Source of the DNA: Ilyonectria destructans
Lineage: Eukaryota; Ascomycota; Sordariomycetes; Hypocreales; Nectriaceae
Reading direction: 5' to 3'
Length of the DNA: 64,000 nucleotides
NCBI GenBank assembly: GCA_020740775.1
Contig: JAHEWK010000001.1
Coordinates: 5,394,001 to 5,458,000, forward strand
The notes under the pieces were generated by a model, which did not search any database, was not told the origin of the DNA, and saw only the letters and a program-made list of their open reading frames with translations. Every line of letters starts with the position of its first letter. Position 1 is the first letter of the stretch. Below, piece after piece: positions 33,941 through 44,830 of the stretch. The translations under genes were made by a program, and so were the position numbers.

Positions 33941-35491
33941 ACCGACCTCCTCATCCCAAGGTTGCACAAAGTACGACCTCTTCTCACCATACCCTGGAAA
34001 TGCCCAACAGATTATCAGTGAGCTATCGTCAAGTAAGCAGGGGCTGTCGTCTCCCAAGAAGCTTGTCTCACTGATGCATACAGGTGCCCTTGTCAGCAGG
34101 GCTCGCTTGTGACTATGAATGGATGTACGACGGCTCTTCCGACTACCTGACGCACCTCAGAAGTACGACACGCACTTTTGCAATGGAATAATCGCAGATC
34201 GGCTTACGGTACATAGACCCTCTCTCGGTAATTGGCTCGGTCGAATCCTTCCATGACCATGGGATACCTTCCGACGATGGCCTCGACGAAGGCTTGTTAC
34301 TCGACCTCTGCGACTCAGTCCGCTCGAGCCTTGGCGAAAGACGCAGACTGGGACCGCGATGGGAAGAAGCTATGGGGTTCTTGGAGGCCGTGTTAAAAGA
34401 CGAGGTCGACGGCATGCCAATGATTGAATTCGCAACCATCCAGAACGCACGTCTCGACAAACTACTCTCTGACATTGTGAGCCCCGGAAACCGCCCGATG
34501 CCGACTCCGACTAGGTTTCGAGACGACGTAATAGTAGCAGAGCGGCTTCAAAGGCTGTGGAGGACCCGATTTTTGGAGGGCTACTTCACCATCGATCAAT
34601 ACCGCTACCACAATCTCCCCCGAACAGGCCGACTCAAAGATGTGGTGATGAACGACACCGGCGAGAGCTCACAGGGACGTTGGAGAGCCAAGACTCGTGA
34701 AGCGCTATCAGAACTCGAAGGGAACCTGAAATTTGAGCCCGGACAGTGAGGTCGTCCCCCTGAAAAGAAAATGCCAGGAATGTTGCTGACTGCGGATAAG
34801 TTGGTGGCTAAACTTGGCCTGCGCTCATCGCGATGGCATTGTTGGAAGTGTACTGGAAACGCCCACCAAAGGGAAGTATGGTATTACAGCGCTGCCCCTC
34901 GTCACTGGGTGGGAGAATGTATATCTGCCTGGCGGGACGGTCAAGTATATCAAAGAGGGGCATATTTCGGAAGTCCATGTATCGCTCCTATCCCAAGTCG
35001 GCACTCAAATCCGGATCCTGCGTGGGCATCGACTTCAAAGTCCACTCGCCCCGAAGGCTGGCATACGATACGACGGGCTGCAAGTTGAAACCAACCCACG
35101 TGCTATGACATGGGACTGACCTTGCACTAGATATATCATTCGCCAGTATGGTCAAAGACTCAACCTTAGAACGGGGCTTCACCGTGTTGTTCTCACTCTT
35201 GAACGGGTCAACGACTCATTCTCGGTGGATGAGCTCATTCGAATCCCTCGCCCCTCGCAGCAGGATGACTGGAAGCTTTTTGAGACGTACGAGGGCGAGA
35301 TGGTCAAACAGAAGGAGGGGCAACGAGGGTTCCTTGACTGGAAGATGGAGAGGGCCCAGGAGAGAATGGATCAGGAGCAATACATGAGGACGCTTGCATT
35401 CCAAACCTCGTTGGAGCTGGCCAAAATAGGGCAGCCGAGTCCGGTCCAGTCTTTTGTCAGGACAAAGGGAAAACGAATTGAGCCAATGTAA
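33941..35491 (+). CDS. SRA/YDG-domain protein (5' end not resolved)
   Basis: SRA (SET- and RING-associated, YDG) domains bind modified cytosine in DNA. Supported exons are 33941-34032, 34097-34162, 34217-34745, 34801-35079 and 35131-35491. The 54-nt intron at 34163-34216 removes an in-frame TAA and keeps frame. The 5' exons carry YDLFSPYPGNAQQ and YEWMYDGSSDYLTHLR, then LSVIGSVESFHDHGIPSDDG and SLGERRRLGPRWEEAM, a helical region of unknown function. The SRA-like part runs from LACAHRDGIVGSVLETPTKG through TQIRILRG and APKAGIRYDGLY to HRVVLTLERV. Its YDGLY motif is formed across an intron with GC-AG ends (donor GCAAGT at 35080). No start ATG is found in frame in the first exon listed. A C-terminal charged helix ends at the TAA at 35491. 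Confidence 0.7.
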
Positions 35492-35703
35492 ACAAGATAC
35501 CATAAATTGCTGCAATCGGAAAATATTTGAACAAAGAAAACAATGTTCAGCCGAGGTTGATGAACCTGGCGCATCCGCATATCAATCATCGTGCACCATT
35601 GGGTGAGGGGCACTTTTCTCCAAGATGGCGGGGCACCTATTTAACCCACCACATTCGACGTCCTCTCACCACCACCGACGCAACACCGACGACGTACGCA
35701 AAG

Positions 35704-36298
35704 ATGGGCAAGAACGACAAGAAGGGCGGCGACAAGGGCGGCGGGAAGGGAAAAGGCGACAAGAACAAGGGCGGAGACAAGGACACCAAGGAGTCTGGTG
35801 GCAAGGCCAAGGGCGCCATGTCCATCAACGTCCGCCACATTCTGGTACGCCTTGGCGATGGGCGTTCAGCACAATGACGCCACTACCTAATTGTGTATGC
35901 TGACGGGCGATTATAGTGTGAAAAGCACTCAAAGAAGGAGGAGGCGTTGGCCAAGCTCAACGAGGGAGTCAAGTTTGACGAGGTGGCGCGCGAGTATTCC
36001 GAGGACAAGGCGCGACAAGGTCAGTTTACAACTGGGTGTTGCGCATGAAGACTTGAAGCACGGGCATGGACTGACGCTGTGACTCTAGGTGGCTCACTAG
36101 GATGGAAGATCAAGGGAAGCTTGGATCCCACCTTTGAAGAGGCGGCCTTTGCTCTGGAGCCGAGCACCACTGGTAGTCCTAAGTTCGTCGAGGTGAAGAC
36201 GGGCTTTGGATATCACATCATCATGGTGAGTTTGGTCCACAAGCATCACTCTGCAATAGGCTGACTAACGGTATGCCTAGGTCGAAGGACGAAAGTAG
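35704..36298 (+). CDS. pin4: parvulin-type peptidyl-prolyl cis-trans isomerase, Pin4/Par14 family
   Basis: It catalyses prolyl isomerisation; Par14-type parvulins are linked to ribosome biogenesis and chromatin. Exons 35704-35844, 35917-36019, 36089-36225 and 36281-36298 give 132 residues. The first 38 residues are a Lys/Gly/Asp-rich basic tail ([13 protein letters not shown]), as in human PIN4. The parvulin fold then has [49 protein letters not shown] and [14 protein letters not shown], with the conserved His residues at both ends of the active site. There is no WW domain, which separates it from Pin1/Ess1. The final coding exon is only six codons. The gene is convergent with RPS12. Confidence 0.93.
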
Positions 36299-36880
36299 AA
36301 TCCACAATTGACAGAAAGAATTGGCCAGAGACTGATGGAACATTTGTTTCTCGCCACAATAAGCCAAGTCCATATCTACTACCTGCAGCCACATCTTGGA
36401 CAAAGCCGCCATTCTGTACGAACAGAAGATCAGAATATCTATATGTTACCTTGAGAAATACTGGCTCACAATGCTTGATTGGAAGGTAGAAGCGCACGGA
36501 TGCAGCAAGAAAACATGACCAGCCATGGTCATATGTCAGATGCTGGCCCTATGATGAGCAGGATCGTGACGTATGTCCATGTTAGTCTTGGCGACTCTGA
36601 AGGCGAAGGCTTGTGACTTCGGTACAGTTCCTTCGAGATGCCCAGCTTTCATAGACATAGACATCACATCTACAAAAGGTTTAATGGAGACAGTATTGAT
36701 GATGCCCAATTTTTTTTATATTCCTCTCGATGCAATATGGCCGTGAGACGTGAGGCCTAAACCCATTCAGATGCCAACCGAAGTGGCTAGAGTACAATGA
36801 CAAAGTCATGTCGAGTTGTCCCGAAACAAAGTCCGCACCTCTAGTCCCCTTCACATCCAACGCCGTCCAAGTCCATGCAT
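36299..36880. other. intergenic between convergent pin4 and RPS12
   Basis: Shared 3' flanks. No gene is seen. Confidence 0.5.
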
Positions 36881-37519
36881 TTACTGCTCGGTCTGGAAGT
36901 AGTTGAGGAGGACAGAGCGCTCCTGCGACTCCTCACCCCAGTCCTTGACAACGACGCAAGAGCAGTTGACGACCTTGCGGGCGTTGCCCTCGCGGTCCAG
37001 GACGCCTGTATCAACCTGTTAGCACTTGGCCTAAACACATGTAACCCCACCACCATGGAAAAGAACATACAGAGTCCGGCCCACTCGCCGAGCTGCTTGC
37101 CGTCGGGGATCTTGATGAGGGGGATGTTGTGCTCGCTGCAAAGAGCGATAACAAGCTTCTTGTAGGCCTCCTCCTCGCAGTTCTCGTTCAGGACACACAT
37201 GTGAGCCTGTCGTCGGTCGAGGGCCTTGGAAGCCTCTCGGAGACCGCGGGCGAGACCGTCGTGCATAAGAGCGAGCTTCAGGGCACCCTTGAGGGCGTCG
37301 AGAATGGACATCTGACCCTTGGGAGCATCGCCGGAGACCTCAATCTCCTCGCTGACCTCGGGGGCGTTGTTCTCTTCTACGTCCGACTATTTCGATACCC
37401 GTTAGCGACCGTGTCCGCGAATATTCCCCCCGCCACAAAATTCCCAGCTCAGGCGCATCGCGCAACCGCGCGGCCGGGCAATTGGCGGAAAATGCGGCGA
37501 CAGAGTTGCAACTCACCAT
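36881..37519 (-). CDS. rps12: 40S ribosomal protein S12 (eS12)
   Basis: This is a structural protein of the 40S subunit beak. Exons 37519-37517, 37386-37071 and 37005-36881 give 147 residues, normal for fungal eS12. The first coding exon is the ATG alone, followed at once by a GTGAGT donor and a 130-nt intron, an arrangement often seen in fungal ribosomal protein genes. The protein starts [18 protein letters not shown], an acidic tail. The L7Ae/L30e-like fold follows ([57 protein letters not shown]). It ends [20 protein letters not shown]. It is divergent from RPS22. Confidence 0.95.
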
Positions 37520-38108
37520 TTTGGTATGTTTTTCTTGTCGGGCGATCCTCGAAGATTTTTATGTGTATCAAGAAAATGGAAGGGGGGGGGTTTGCGTCGT
37601 GATCTGGAAGTGTCTTCGTTTGGTTCCACGCAGATTTGCCGAAATCTAAACGACCGAGTGCGCGGGCCCTTAGGGCATTTTTACGTGCACGGACCACCAG
37701 GGCACACCACTTTCCACCTGTGGGTTCGTGTCACTTTTTTTCCCACTCGCGCGCTTCTCCTGTGACCTTTCCCAACCACTCGATCACGAACAACTCAAGA
37801 GGTATGTACAAGTGACGCTCGTAGCGATCTGAATCCAACAGGATGATGCCTTTTACCATGGCAGGGGAGAGCAATCCTGAGCGTCTCTGGCCGTGAGGCT
37901 CGATGATTGATGATTGACGGCTTCACCTACCGGCGACGTCTCTCGATACGCTTCTCCTCTTCAGCACACTGGGCGGCAGAACCCTCGGCGATCGATCGTT
38001 GAGGGCACTCTCCTCGCTCATGGCCTCGAAAGGCTAACCTCGATTGCTTTGGCAGATACCTCATTTCCCGTCTCGATTTGAGAATCTCCATCCCAACAAA
38101 CCGCCAGA
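37520..38108. promoter_or_regulatory. bidirectional promoter region of RPS12 and RPS22, with a TTAGGG motif and a 5'-UTR intron
   Basis: The 589 bp separate the start codons of two 40S subunit genes read in opposite directions. TTAGGG occurs at 37670-37675 inside the near-palindrome GCCCTTAGGGC. On the RPS22 side a GTATGT donor at 37802, a GCTAAC branch site near 38033 and an acceptor AG at 38054-38055 define a likely 254-nt 5'-UTR intron. Confidence 0.55.
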
Positions 38109-38737
38109 ATGGTCCGCACTTCCGTTCTCCACGATGCGCTCAACGCCATCAACAACGCCGAGAAGGCCGGCAAGCGTCAGGTTATGATCCGACCTAGCTC
38201 CAAGGTCATTATCAAGTTCCTCCAGGTCATGCAGCGCCACGGTATGTGCCCGACATTTCTCGTCCTCTGTCTTCTCTTCTTCGCTTCTCCTTTTCCATCT
38301 CCCGTTTGCACCCTGTTCGGCATGATAACTAGGGCTACCGTCGATACTGCCCCACGACTCAGCCCCTATAAATTGCCGATAGATTTAAACTCAGAGATCT
38401 TACAACGTGTTCTGAATTTTATAACCCATGAGGTCTTACGTTTTAGTCTCTCGAAACATTTCTGACAATTTTTACAGGCTACATTGGCGAGTTCGAGGAG
38501 GTCGATGACCACCGCTCCGGCAAGATTGTCGTTCAGCTGAACGGCCGTCTCAACAAGACTGGTGTCATCTCTCCCCGATACAACGTCCGTCTCGCCGATC
38601 TCGAGAAGTGGGTCGTCAAGCTGCTGCCCGCCCGTCAGTTCGGCTATGTCATCCTGACCACCTCTGCCGGTATCATGGACCACGAGGAGGCCCGCCGCAA
38701 GCACGTTGCCGGCAAGATCATTGGTTTCTTCTACTAA
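38109..38737 (+). CDS. rps22: 40S ribosomal protein S22 (uS8)
   Basis: uS8 binds helix 21 of 18S rRNA and is an early assembly protein of the small subunit. Exons 38109-38241 and 38478-38737 give 130 residues, exactly the usual eukaryotic length. The start [20 protein letters not shown] is invariant in fungi. [20 protein letters not shown] spans the intron. [17 protein letters not shown] and [20 protein letters not shown] follow, with C-terminus GKIIGFFY. The 236-nt coding intron is longer than its neighbours. In budding yeast an intron of RPS22B carries snoRNA snR44; no convincing snoRNA was identified here. Its strong expression and its divergent partner RPS12 suggest shared control. Confidence 0.96.
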
Positions 38738-39626
38738 ACGGGACGGATATCAAAAGTTTTAAAAAAGAAGCCTGGCATTCTCGGCGTTAGGGGTGGATTA
38801 TGATGACAATGACCGATGCGATTTTTACAGCCCTCGTGCTGGTCGCACACGCGAGCACTAGTAATGGAACCTTGACGAGATGTTCAGAGCCACATATTTA
38901 AGTTGTTGTGCATGTGTCGTGAGAGTGATGCTGCTGCTGTCATTGCTGCTCCTGTTTGCATGTGTTGATGCCCCTGACGGATGCGATGGTGCTCGAGTGG
39001 GACTATTTGTGCAACTAATTTCAAAACCTCGTGATTGTATAAACTGGCATGTGCTTCAATGGTCACAGAATGTCATTTTCCATCAATTTGGTCCTTGGCC
39101 CTGGTCAAACCGAGCTATGCCAGATTCATGCTAGATTTCTCCAGCAAAGATCCAGGAGTAAGGGCGAGGGAAACTAAAGGTGGGGGTCATCCGGCCAACC
39201 GCCGTTTGTTTACTTTGGTGACGAAATCGTCCCCATTCGCCAGTCAGCGCTCGCGATCTGTCCACCAGCAATCCCCGCTACGGGTGTTATTATTCCAACA
39301 ACTGTACGATATTCTGCTGTAAATATACTGCCAGATACACCAGCCCAATAATATCGACTACCTTCCATACCTCCCTGCGGTATTGAACCGATCCGGAATC
39401 GCAAAGTGTGACAGCTGCTCGCACCCTGCAACCCAAAAGGGCACATTGTTGATGCGACACGATTCGATGCGAATACCCTGACTCGACGATGATTCTACCG
39501 TCTTGAAGCCTGGTCTTGACATTCGAATGCAGTACAAGCCTTGCTGTCCCTCGATTTCTCGGCTTTCTAATTCCTCTTCTTACTCGAACGTCATTTCTGT
39601 CAGACACAGAGCCGGGGATTAACTTC
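38738..39626. other. intergenic, promoter of the GT90 gene
   Basis: No gene is seen. An open frame runs upstream of 39627 in phase with the GT90 protein but has no ATG. Confidence 0.5.
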
Positions 39627-41575
39627 ATGATGGCCACTCGATCTGGCCGACAACGGCTTTTTACGGCCACAACCCTCCTCTGCTTCTGCTTCTTCGCCTA
39701 CACGTTCCTACGAATCCCTTCTGAACCGCCGCTATCTCAGCCTGAGACTGCCGATCCAGATCCCGTACCTGAACACATCCCCGAGTCCGACTCGAAACCG
39801 GCGCCAATCCCGACTGCAGTGCTGGGTTGGGAAGATGTCCCAGTGGTTGCGGGCGGACCAGTGCCCAAGGGTGCGCCTGGGACGGCAGAGCACCCGATTT
39901 CGTATCTCATCCGCGATGCGGAGAGCGAAATTAAGGAGATGGAGGCTCGACAGTCCAAGACGCTCGGAGACGCCGTGACCGAGTATCGCAGGCGGTACCA
40001 GATGCCTCCGCCGCCGCACTTTGATAAATGGTTCCATTTTGCGCAAGAGAACAATGTTAAACTGGTAGACGAGTTCGATACGATCCACGAGTTGATGACG
40101 CCCTTCTGGGGCGTGAAGCCGAAGACGATTCGGGCGAGAGCCAAGGAGGCTTTGGGATTCGACAACGGCTTGATCGGCATCGCTATTCGAAACCACAATG
40201 TCACATATATTCAGGGAGGAGACGGGTGGCAGCAGGAGGCGACTAAGGAAATGATGGCAAAGTTCATCAAGTTTTTGCCGGACATGGACCTCGCCTTCAA
40301 CATGCACGACGAACCACGGGTTGTCCTCTCGCACGAGGACCTGGCCAACTTGAGACGAAAGGCCAAAGAGGAGAATATTCCCGCTGCATTTGCTATCACC
40401 TCGCCGACTAATGAATTCACCGAGAACCACCCCGATTTGAACGACGGCAGGTCCTTTGATGAGACGACCCTGACACGCTTCAACACCTACTCGCACCAGC
40501 CAACCTGGAGCGACTCTCGAGTGTCATGCCCCCCAGATACTCCCGCCCGGAACCTCGAGGAGGAAGAGAGGGCTGATGACCGGAGCAAATATGGCATGAG
40601 CGAACTCGGATTCGTCTACAACACCACGGCCTTGTCTGACATCTGCCTCACCCCGTCCCTCAGCTCGACATTTGGCTTCTTCGACGGGCCCAACACGTAC
40701 AAGGTTGTCCACGACCTCTTTCCCATCTTCTCACAGTCCAAGATCTCGTCATACAACGACCTGATCTACCCGTCCCCCTGGTATTGGAGTGATAAGGTCC
40801 CCTTCGACCAGGCCAAGGACATTGAATGGGAGAAGAAGCAGAACCAACTGTACTGGCGCGGCTCCACGACAGGTGGGTATAGCCGCAACGGTCGCTGGCG
40901 ACGGCAGCACCGTCAACGTCTCGTCCGGAAGATGAACGGCCGCGACCAGGCAAAGATCATGGTCAACAATGGCACCGCCGAGCAACCCGAGTGGCATGCC
41001 AGCCAGGCCCCACGGGGCGACTATCGTGATCTTGTCGACGTGCACTTCTCGCATGTCGGTCAATGTGACCCAGGTGACTGCGCGGCGCAGACGGCCTTCT
41101 TCAAGGTCGCCGAGCACGAGGAGCAGCAAGACGCCTGGAACTACAAGTACCTGCTCGACATGGACGGCAACGCATTCTCCGGCCGCTTCTACGCCTTCCT
41201 GCGAAGCCGCAGCCTCGTCTTCAAGCACGCCGTCTTCCGCGAGTGGCATGCCGAGTGGCTCAAGCCCTGGGCCCACTACGTTCCCCTCAGCATCCAGGGC
41301 GACGACTGGCTCGAGACGGTGCGCTTCTTCGACGCCGAGGCGAATGCCCTGGAGACTGAGCGCATCGCTTCAGCGAGTCGGGCGTGGGCGGATAAGACTG
41401 TCCGTCCGGTCGACATGGAGGCATGGTTCTTCCGGCTGTTGCTAGAGTAAGTTCATTCTTTGTTTCGTAGCCCTGATCCAGTCTTGGGCGTAATATATAA
41501 ACCATCGGTGCTAACAGATACAGATACGCTCGTGTTAGTGATGATAAGAGAGAGACCATCGGCTACCATGTCTGA
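39627..41575 (+). CDS. GT90/CAP10-family glycosyltransferase, type II membrane protein
   Basis: Members transfer xylose or glucose in the Golgi or ER; Cryptococcus CAP10-related genes affect capsule and cell surface. Exons 39627-41446 and 41524-41575 give 623 residues. The start is the first in-frame ATG (MMATRSGRQRLF). It is followed by one hydrophobic signal anchor (TATTLLCFCFFAYTFL), so the catalytic part would face the lumen. A Pro/Asp stem precedes the domain. The CAP10 domain shows LYWRGSTTGGYSRNGRWRR, DYRDLVDVHFSHVG, YKYLLDMDGNAFSGRFYAFL and HYVPLS. The tail resumes after an intron (YARVSDDKRETIGYHV). The exact sugar and acceptor cannot be read from sequence. Confidence 0.88.
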
Positions 41576-42026
41576 AACGGAGAGAAGACCAGGCGATACC
41601 GGAGGACTAGGGTTGTCCGTCGCGGTGTAAAGGAAATGATTTCTGGGAGCATAATGGCATATTTGGATATGTCTGAAAGCAAGCATATGCATTGATATTA
41701 GGTGATGGAGCAGGCCAGCCGGCGTCGAAATGGCTTGTAATTATACCCGGTATACGGTTTGGTACAATGGTTGGGTTTTTAGCAGGCGTTCACAATGCAA
41801 CGAGCATCGATAGAAATTATGGCTTATGATCGGTTTTTTTCCATTTTCAGCAAACCTCGATCTATGATAAATGAAACCTACGCCACGAGCCCAAAATTCG
41901 CCAAATGGATGCCACGATATGGTTGCCATGTCTCTCTTTTTTCGATGTCGCTGATGTCCAGGGTCCCCTGGTAACAAATACAAACGTACAATATGTCCTC
42001 CGTAAACCACCACCTGCCGCCAACTT
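41576..42026. other. intergenic between convergent GT90 and paf1 genes
   Basis: Shared 3' flanks of two convergent genes. No feature is recognised. Confidence 0.5.
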
Positions 42027-43471
42027 CTACTCGTCCTCCTCGCCCTCCGCGTCCCGGTCTTCGGAGGGTGACCTCGAGCGTCGAGCCGCGGGGCTGCTGC
42101 CATGGTGATCGTCGTCGGCCTCCTCCTCCTGCTCCCAGCCGAGCGGGTGGTCTCGGTACCTCTTCATGGCGTCGCGCATCTCCTCGGTGGGATCGTTGAC
42201 GGTGACGTCGAGCTGGTCGACGATCTGTTCCTCCTCGTCGGGGAGGCCGATGGTGCGGGCAATGTTCTTTGTTCGCTGGGGGCGGATGGTGGACTTTTGC
42301 ATCACGGGGTAGTAGTAGACGGCCTTCTGGTTGGGGTAGAAGGTGTCCTCGTTGTAGGCCAGGACAATCTCCTCGTCGTACTTGGTCGGGTGGTCGAGCT
42401 CCGTCTCCTGGGCCGTTTCGTAGGCACGGAGGCGATCGAACTGGAAGCAGCCGCCGGTGTCGGTCTCGTTTGTGTAGAGCTCCTCGTCGCCGTGGTCGGG
42501 GTTCTCGACATCGAACTTGCGACGGAAGCGGTCGCCAGCGCCGCCCGATTGGCTTAGGTAGAAGTCGTAGTTCATCAGGTTCTGTGGCTTGGGGTTGTTG
42601 GCAGGATCCTGCTCGTGGGCCTCCAGTGCGGCTTCGTACGCCTCCTCCTCTGCTTGCGTCCGATCTATGGGCTTGAACATGCCACTGAGGAGGCGTTTGT
42701 CGTACTCCGCTGAGCTCGGCACGGGGTTTGTGAGGAACTTGAGGGTGACGTAGGCGCCTGAATCTGGGAACGCGTCCAGATCAGGAATGAGAGGCGAGGC
42801 ATCCACCAGCTTGAGATGCTTCTTTGTGGGGTGCTTGACGCGCTTGGGTTCCTTGAGGTCCTGCTCGGCAACGTCGAAGCCCTTGTCGATCTTGCGCTTG
42901 ATGGCCTGGGGGGAGTCTGCAGAAGCTTCCACGACACGTCGTCCCCTTTGGGCTTTGGCGAGCAGAGCGCGAGGCAGGGGGCCATCGTGTCGTTTGGTGG
43001 ATGTGGAGGAGATGTACTCGGTTCGACGAAGGAAGGATACGTTGGCTTCGGCGACCTTGAGCTTTCCGAGAGCGGCAATGGGCCTCAGGAGCGGTCGGTC
43101 GTGTGGGTGGAGGGTAGGAGGGTGAGCAGGTGCTTGGATTGCTATGGAAAAGTCAGCATGATTGATGGAATCTCGGCCAAACGCAGCCGTGGCAGCTCAC
43201 ATCGTTCGTCGCCATCGAAGACGCCTGGCATGCCCACCAGGTCGAGCGGCATTCCCAGCTCGGCATCGGCCTCGATGTTCAGGGGCTGCTCCCTGGCAAG
43301 GCGCGAGGCGAAGCCAGGCGTGGTGTACTGGCCACTAGCCAGGCCCGTGTTGGGGATGTCGAGCAGCTTGGGCGGGTGAGGCGGCGGCGGGAGCGCATTG
43401 CTGAAGCGGATGCGGGCGATGAAATCCTGGTGAATCATGCGCTCGCCGGAGCGAGGCGCCGAGGACGACAT
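42027..43471 (-). CDS. paf1: Paf1, subunit of the RNA polymerase II-associated PAF complex
   Basis: Paf1 with Ctr9, Leo1, Rtf1 and Cdc73 travels with RNA polymerase II and promotes H2B ubiquitination, H3K4/K36 methylation and 3'-end formation. Exons 43471-43201 and 43141-42027 give 461 residues. The N-terminus reads MSSSAPRSGERMIHQDFIARI, then RFSNALPPPPHPPKLLDIP, the Paf1 signature. RRTEYISSTS and LPRALLAKAQ follow. The middle has LRAYETAQETELDHP and FYPNQKAVYYYPVMQKSTIR. The C-terminus is acidic with Ser/Arg (SPAARRSRSPSEDRDAEGEE). The intron donor follows DGDER with GTGAGC. Length fits fungal Paf1. The next gene upstream, rer1, is on the same strand. Confidence 0.93.
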
Positions 43472-44093
43472 CGCGGGTGACGACGGGCGACGATGGGCGT
43501 CGCGAAGGATTGAGTCGGCAGAGAGCGATGCAGTTGGTTCGGGGGTTGGTGGGAAGAGTGCGAATGGCGAGTGGTGAGCTGGGGGTGAAGTGGTTGAAGC
43601 GCGGTCGCGGCCCTGTGCGAGACAGGAAATAATAGTTTGCGGCGCGAGGCTGAGAGGGAGCTCAGATGTTAGCGGCCAGCCTCTCCACCATGCCATCTGT
43701 TAACACCTCTGTTAACACCAACGCCAACACCACAGCCAGATAATCCACATTCACTTCAATCCAATTGAAAAATCCTTTTAATTGCTTCATTTCGGATTTC
43801 GTTCTTTTCATTAAATGGTTCGTCTCAAGACTCGAGTCTGTGCTCTCACTTGGATGCAGTCTCGAGCCCATTCAGTCTATATAGAAGCAGTCGCTGAAGG
43901 TTGCTGCGCCCCCCTGTCCCTACAGTCCCAGAACCCACGCCATCCCTGATTGCAATACACGCCTTGGGACACACATTGCATTAGTGCGCCGTTTGATAAA
44001 GCCGGCTACGGTGTTTATACAGGACACGTAGTTGCCACGTCTCGCGACAGGCCGTGCCGAAGAAAAAGATCTTGGTCTCTCCCACAGCAGCGT
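43472..44093. other. intergenic, paf1 promoter
   Basis: No gene is seen between rer1 and paf1 on the same strand. Confidence 0.5.
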
Positions 44094-44830
44094 TTAGGAG
44101 CTGTTCTTGGCGTAGTTCTTCTTGCCCATGGAGAAGGGCACGTAGCGGTACTTGATCATGTGCTGGATTTGTTTTCGCACTACTCGTGATTAGATCTTGG
44201 CTCAACTTGGAATTGTCATGGGATGGGTGCAACTCACTGGTCAGAACGAAAAGAATGATCCAGTACATGACCAGAACAGGCCAGAAGACGGGGACGTTGA
44301 AGATCTCGAACCAACTGCAGACGAAGGAGATGAAGACGGCACGGGTTGCCCAGTACCAGAACTTGAACTCGGGAAGGCGTCGGATGAAGGGCTTGAACTC
44401 CTCGTCCTGCTTGGTAGGGAGGGTGCCCACGGAGCCGTCTTCCATCTCATTGTCGATCGCTTCGTTCGAGGGGTCAAACTTGGGCTGCAGGAAGGCTAGG
44501 AACAGGTTGAGGAGGTAGATTCCGAGCGCGTAGGCCACTGTCTTCGGGTCAGCTTGCACTCGATGCCATGACAGGCGTGCTGCGGGTGCCTACCAATGTA
44601 CCATCCTTGCGCAAACAGGATGCGCAGGAAGAAGAGGAACAGGCAGACGCCAGTTGCGATCCATCGGTACAGGACAAAGGGAGTCGACTGGTCCAGGAGG
44701 GCTTGATAATGCTACACACTGTCAGCTCGGTGGTCGTCGACGGCGAGATGGAGACGCATACTCGCTGGATCCTGGATGTGTGGACGCTGACAGCCTCGAA
44801 AGGGGTCTGCTCGGGCTCGGGCGCATTCAT
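44094..44830 (-). CDS. rer1: Rer1, Golgi-to-ER retrieval receptor
   Basis: Rer1 cycles between ER and cis-Golgi and returns membrane proteins such as Sec12 in COPI vesicles. Exons 44830-44762, 44711-44594, 44537-44238 and 44179-44094 give 190 residues, the family length. The start MNAPEPEQTPFEAVSVHTSR leads into QALLDQSTPFVLYRWIATGV, the hallmark N-terminus. Four membrane segments follow: VCLFLFFLRILFAQGWYI, YALGIYLLNLFLAFL, ATRAVFISFVCSWFEIF and VFWPVLVMYWIILFVLT. The loop EEFKPFIRRLPEFKFWY and the cytosolic tail RKQIQHMIKYRYVPFSMGKK are conserved. The short last exon carries the tail. Confidence 0.95.

Noticed and set aside
34189..34191. In-frame TAA as evidence that the SRA gene is broken
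   Set aside because: A 54-nt intron (34163-34216) with GTACGA donor, CTTAC branch and ATAG acceptor removes it and keeps frame.
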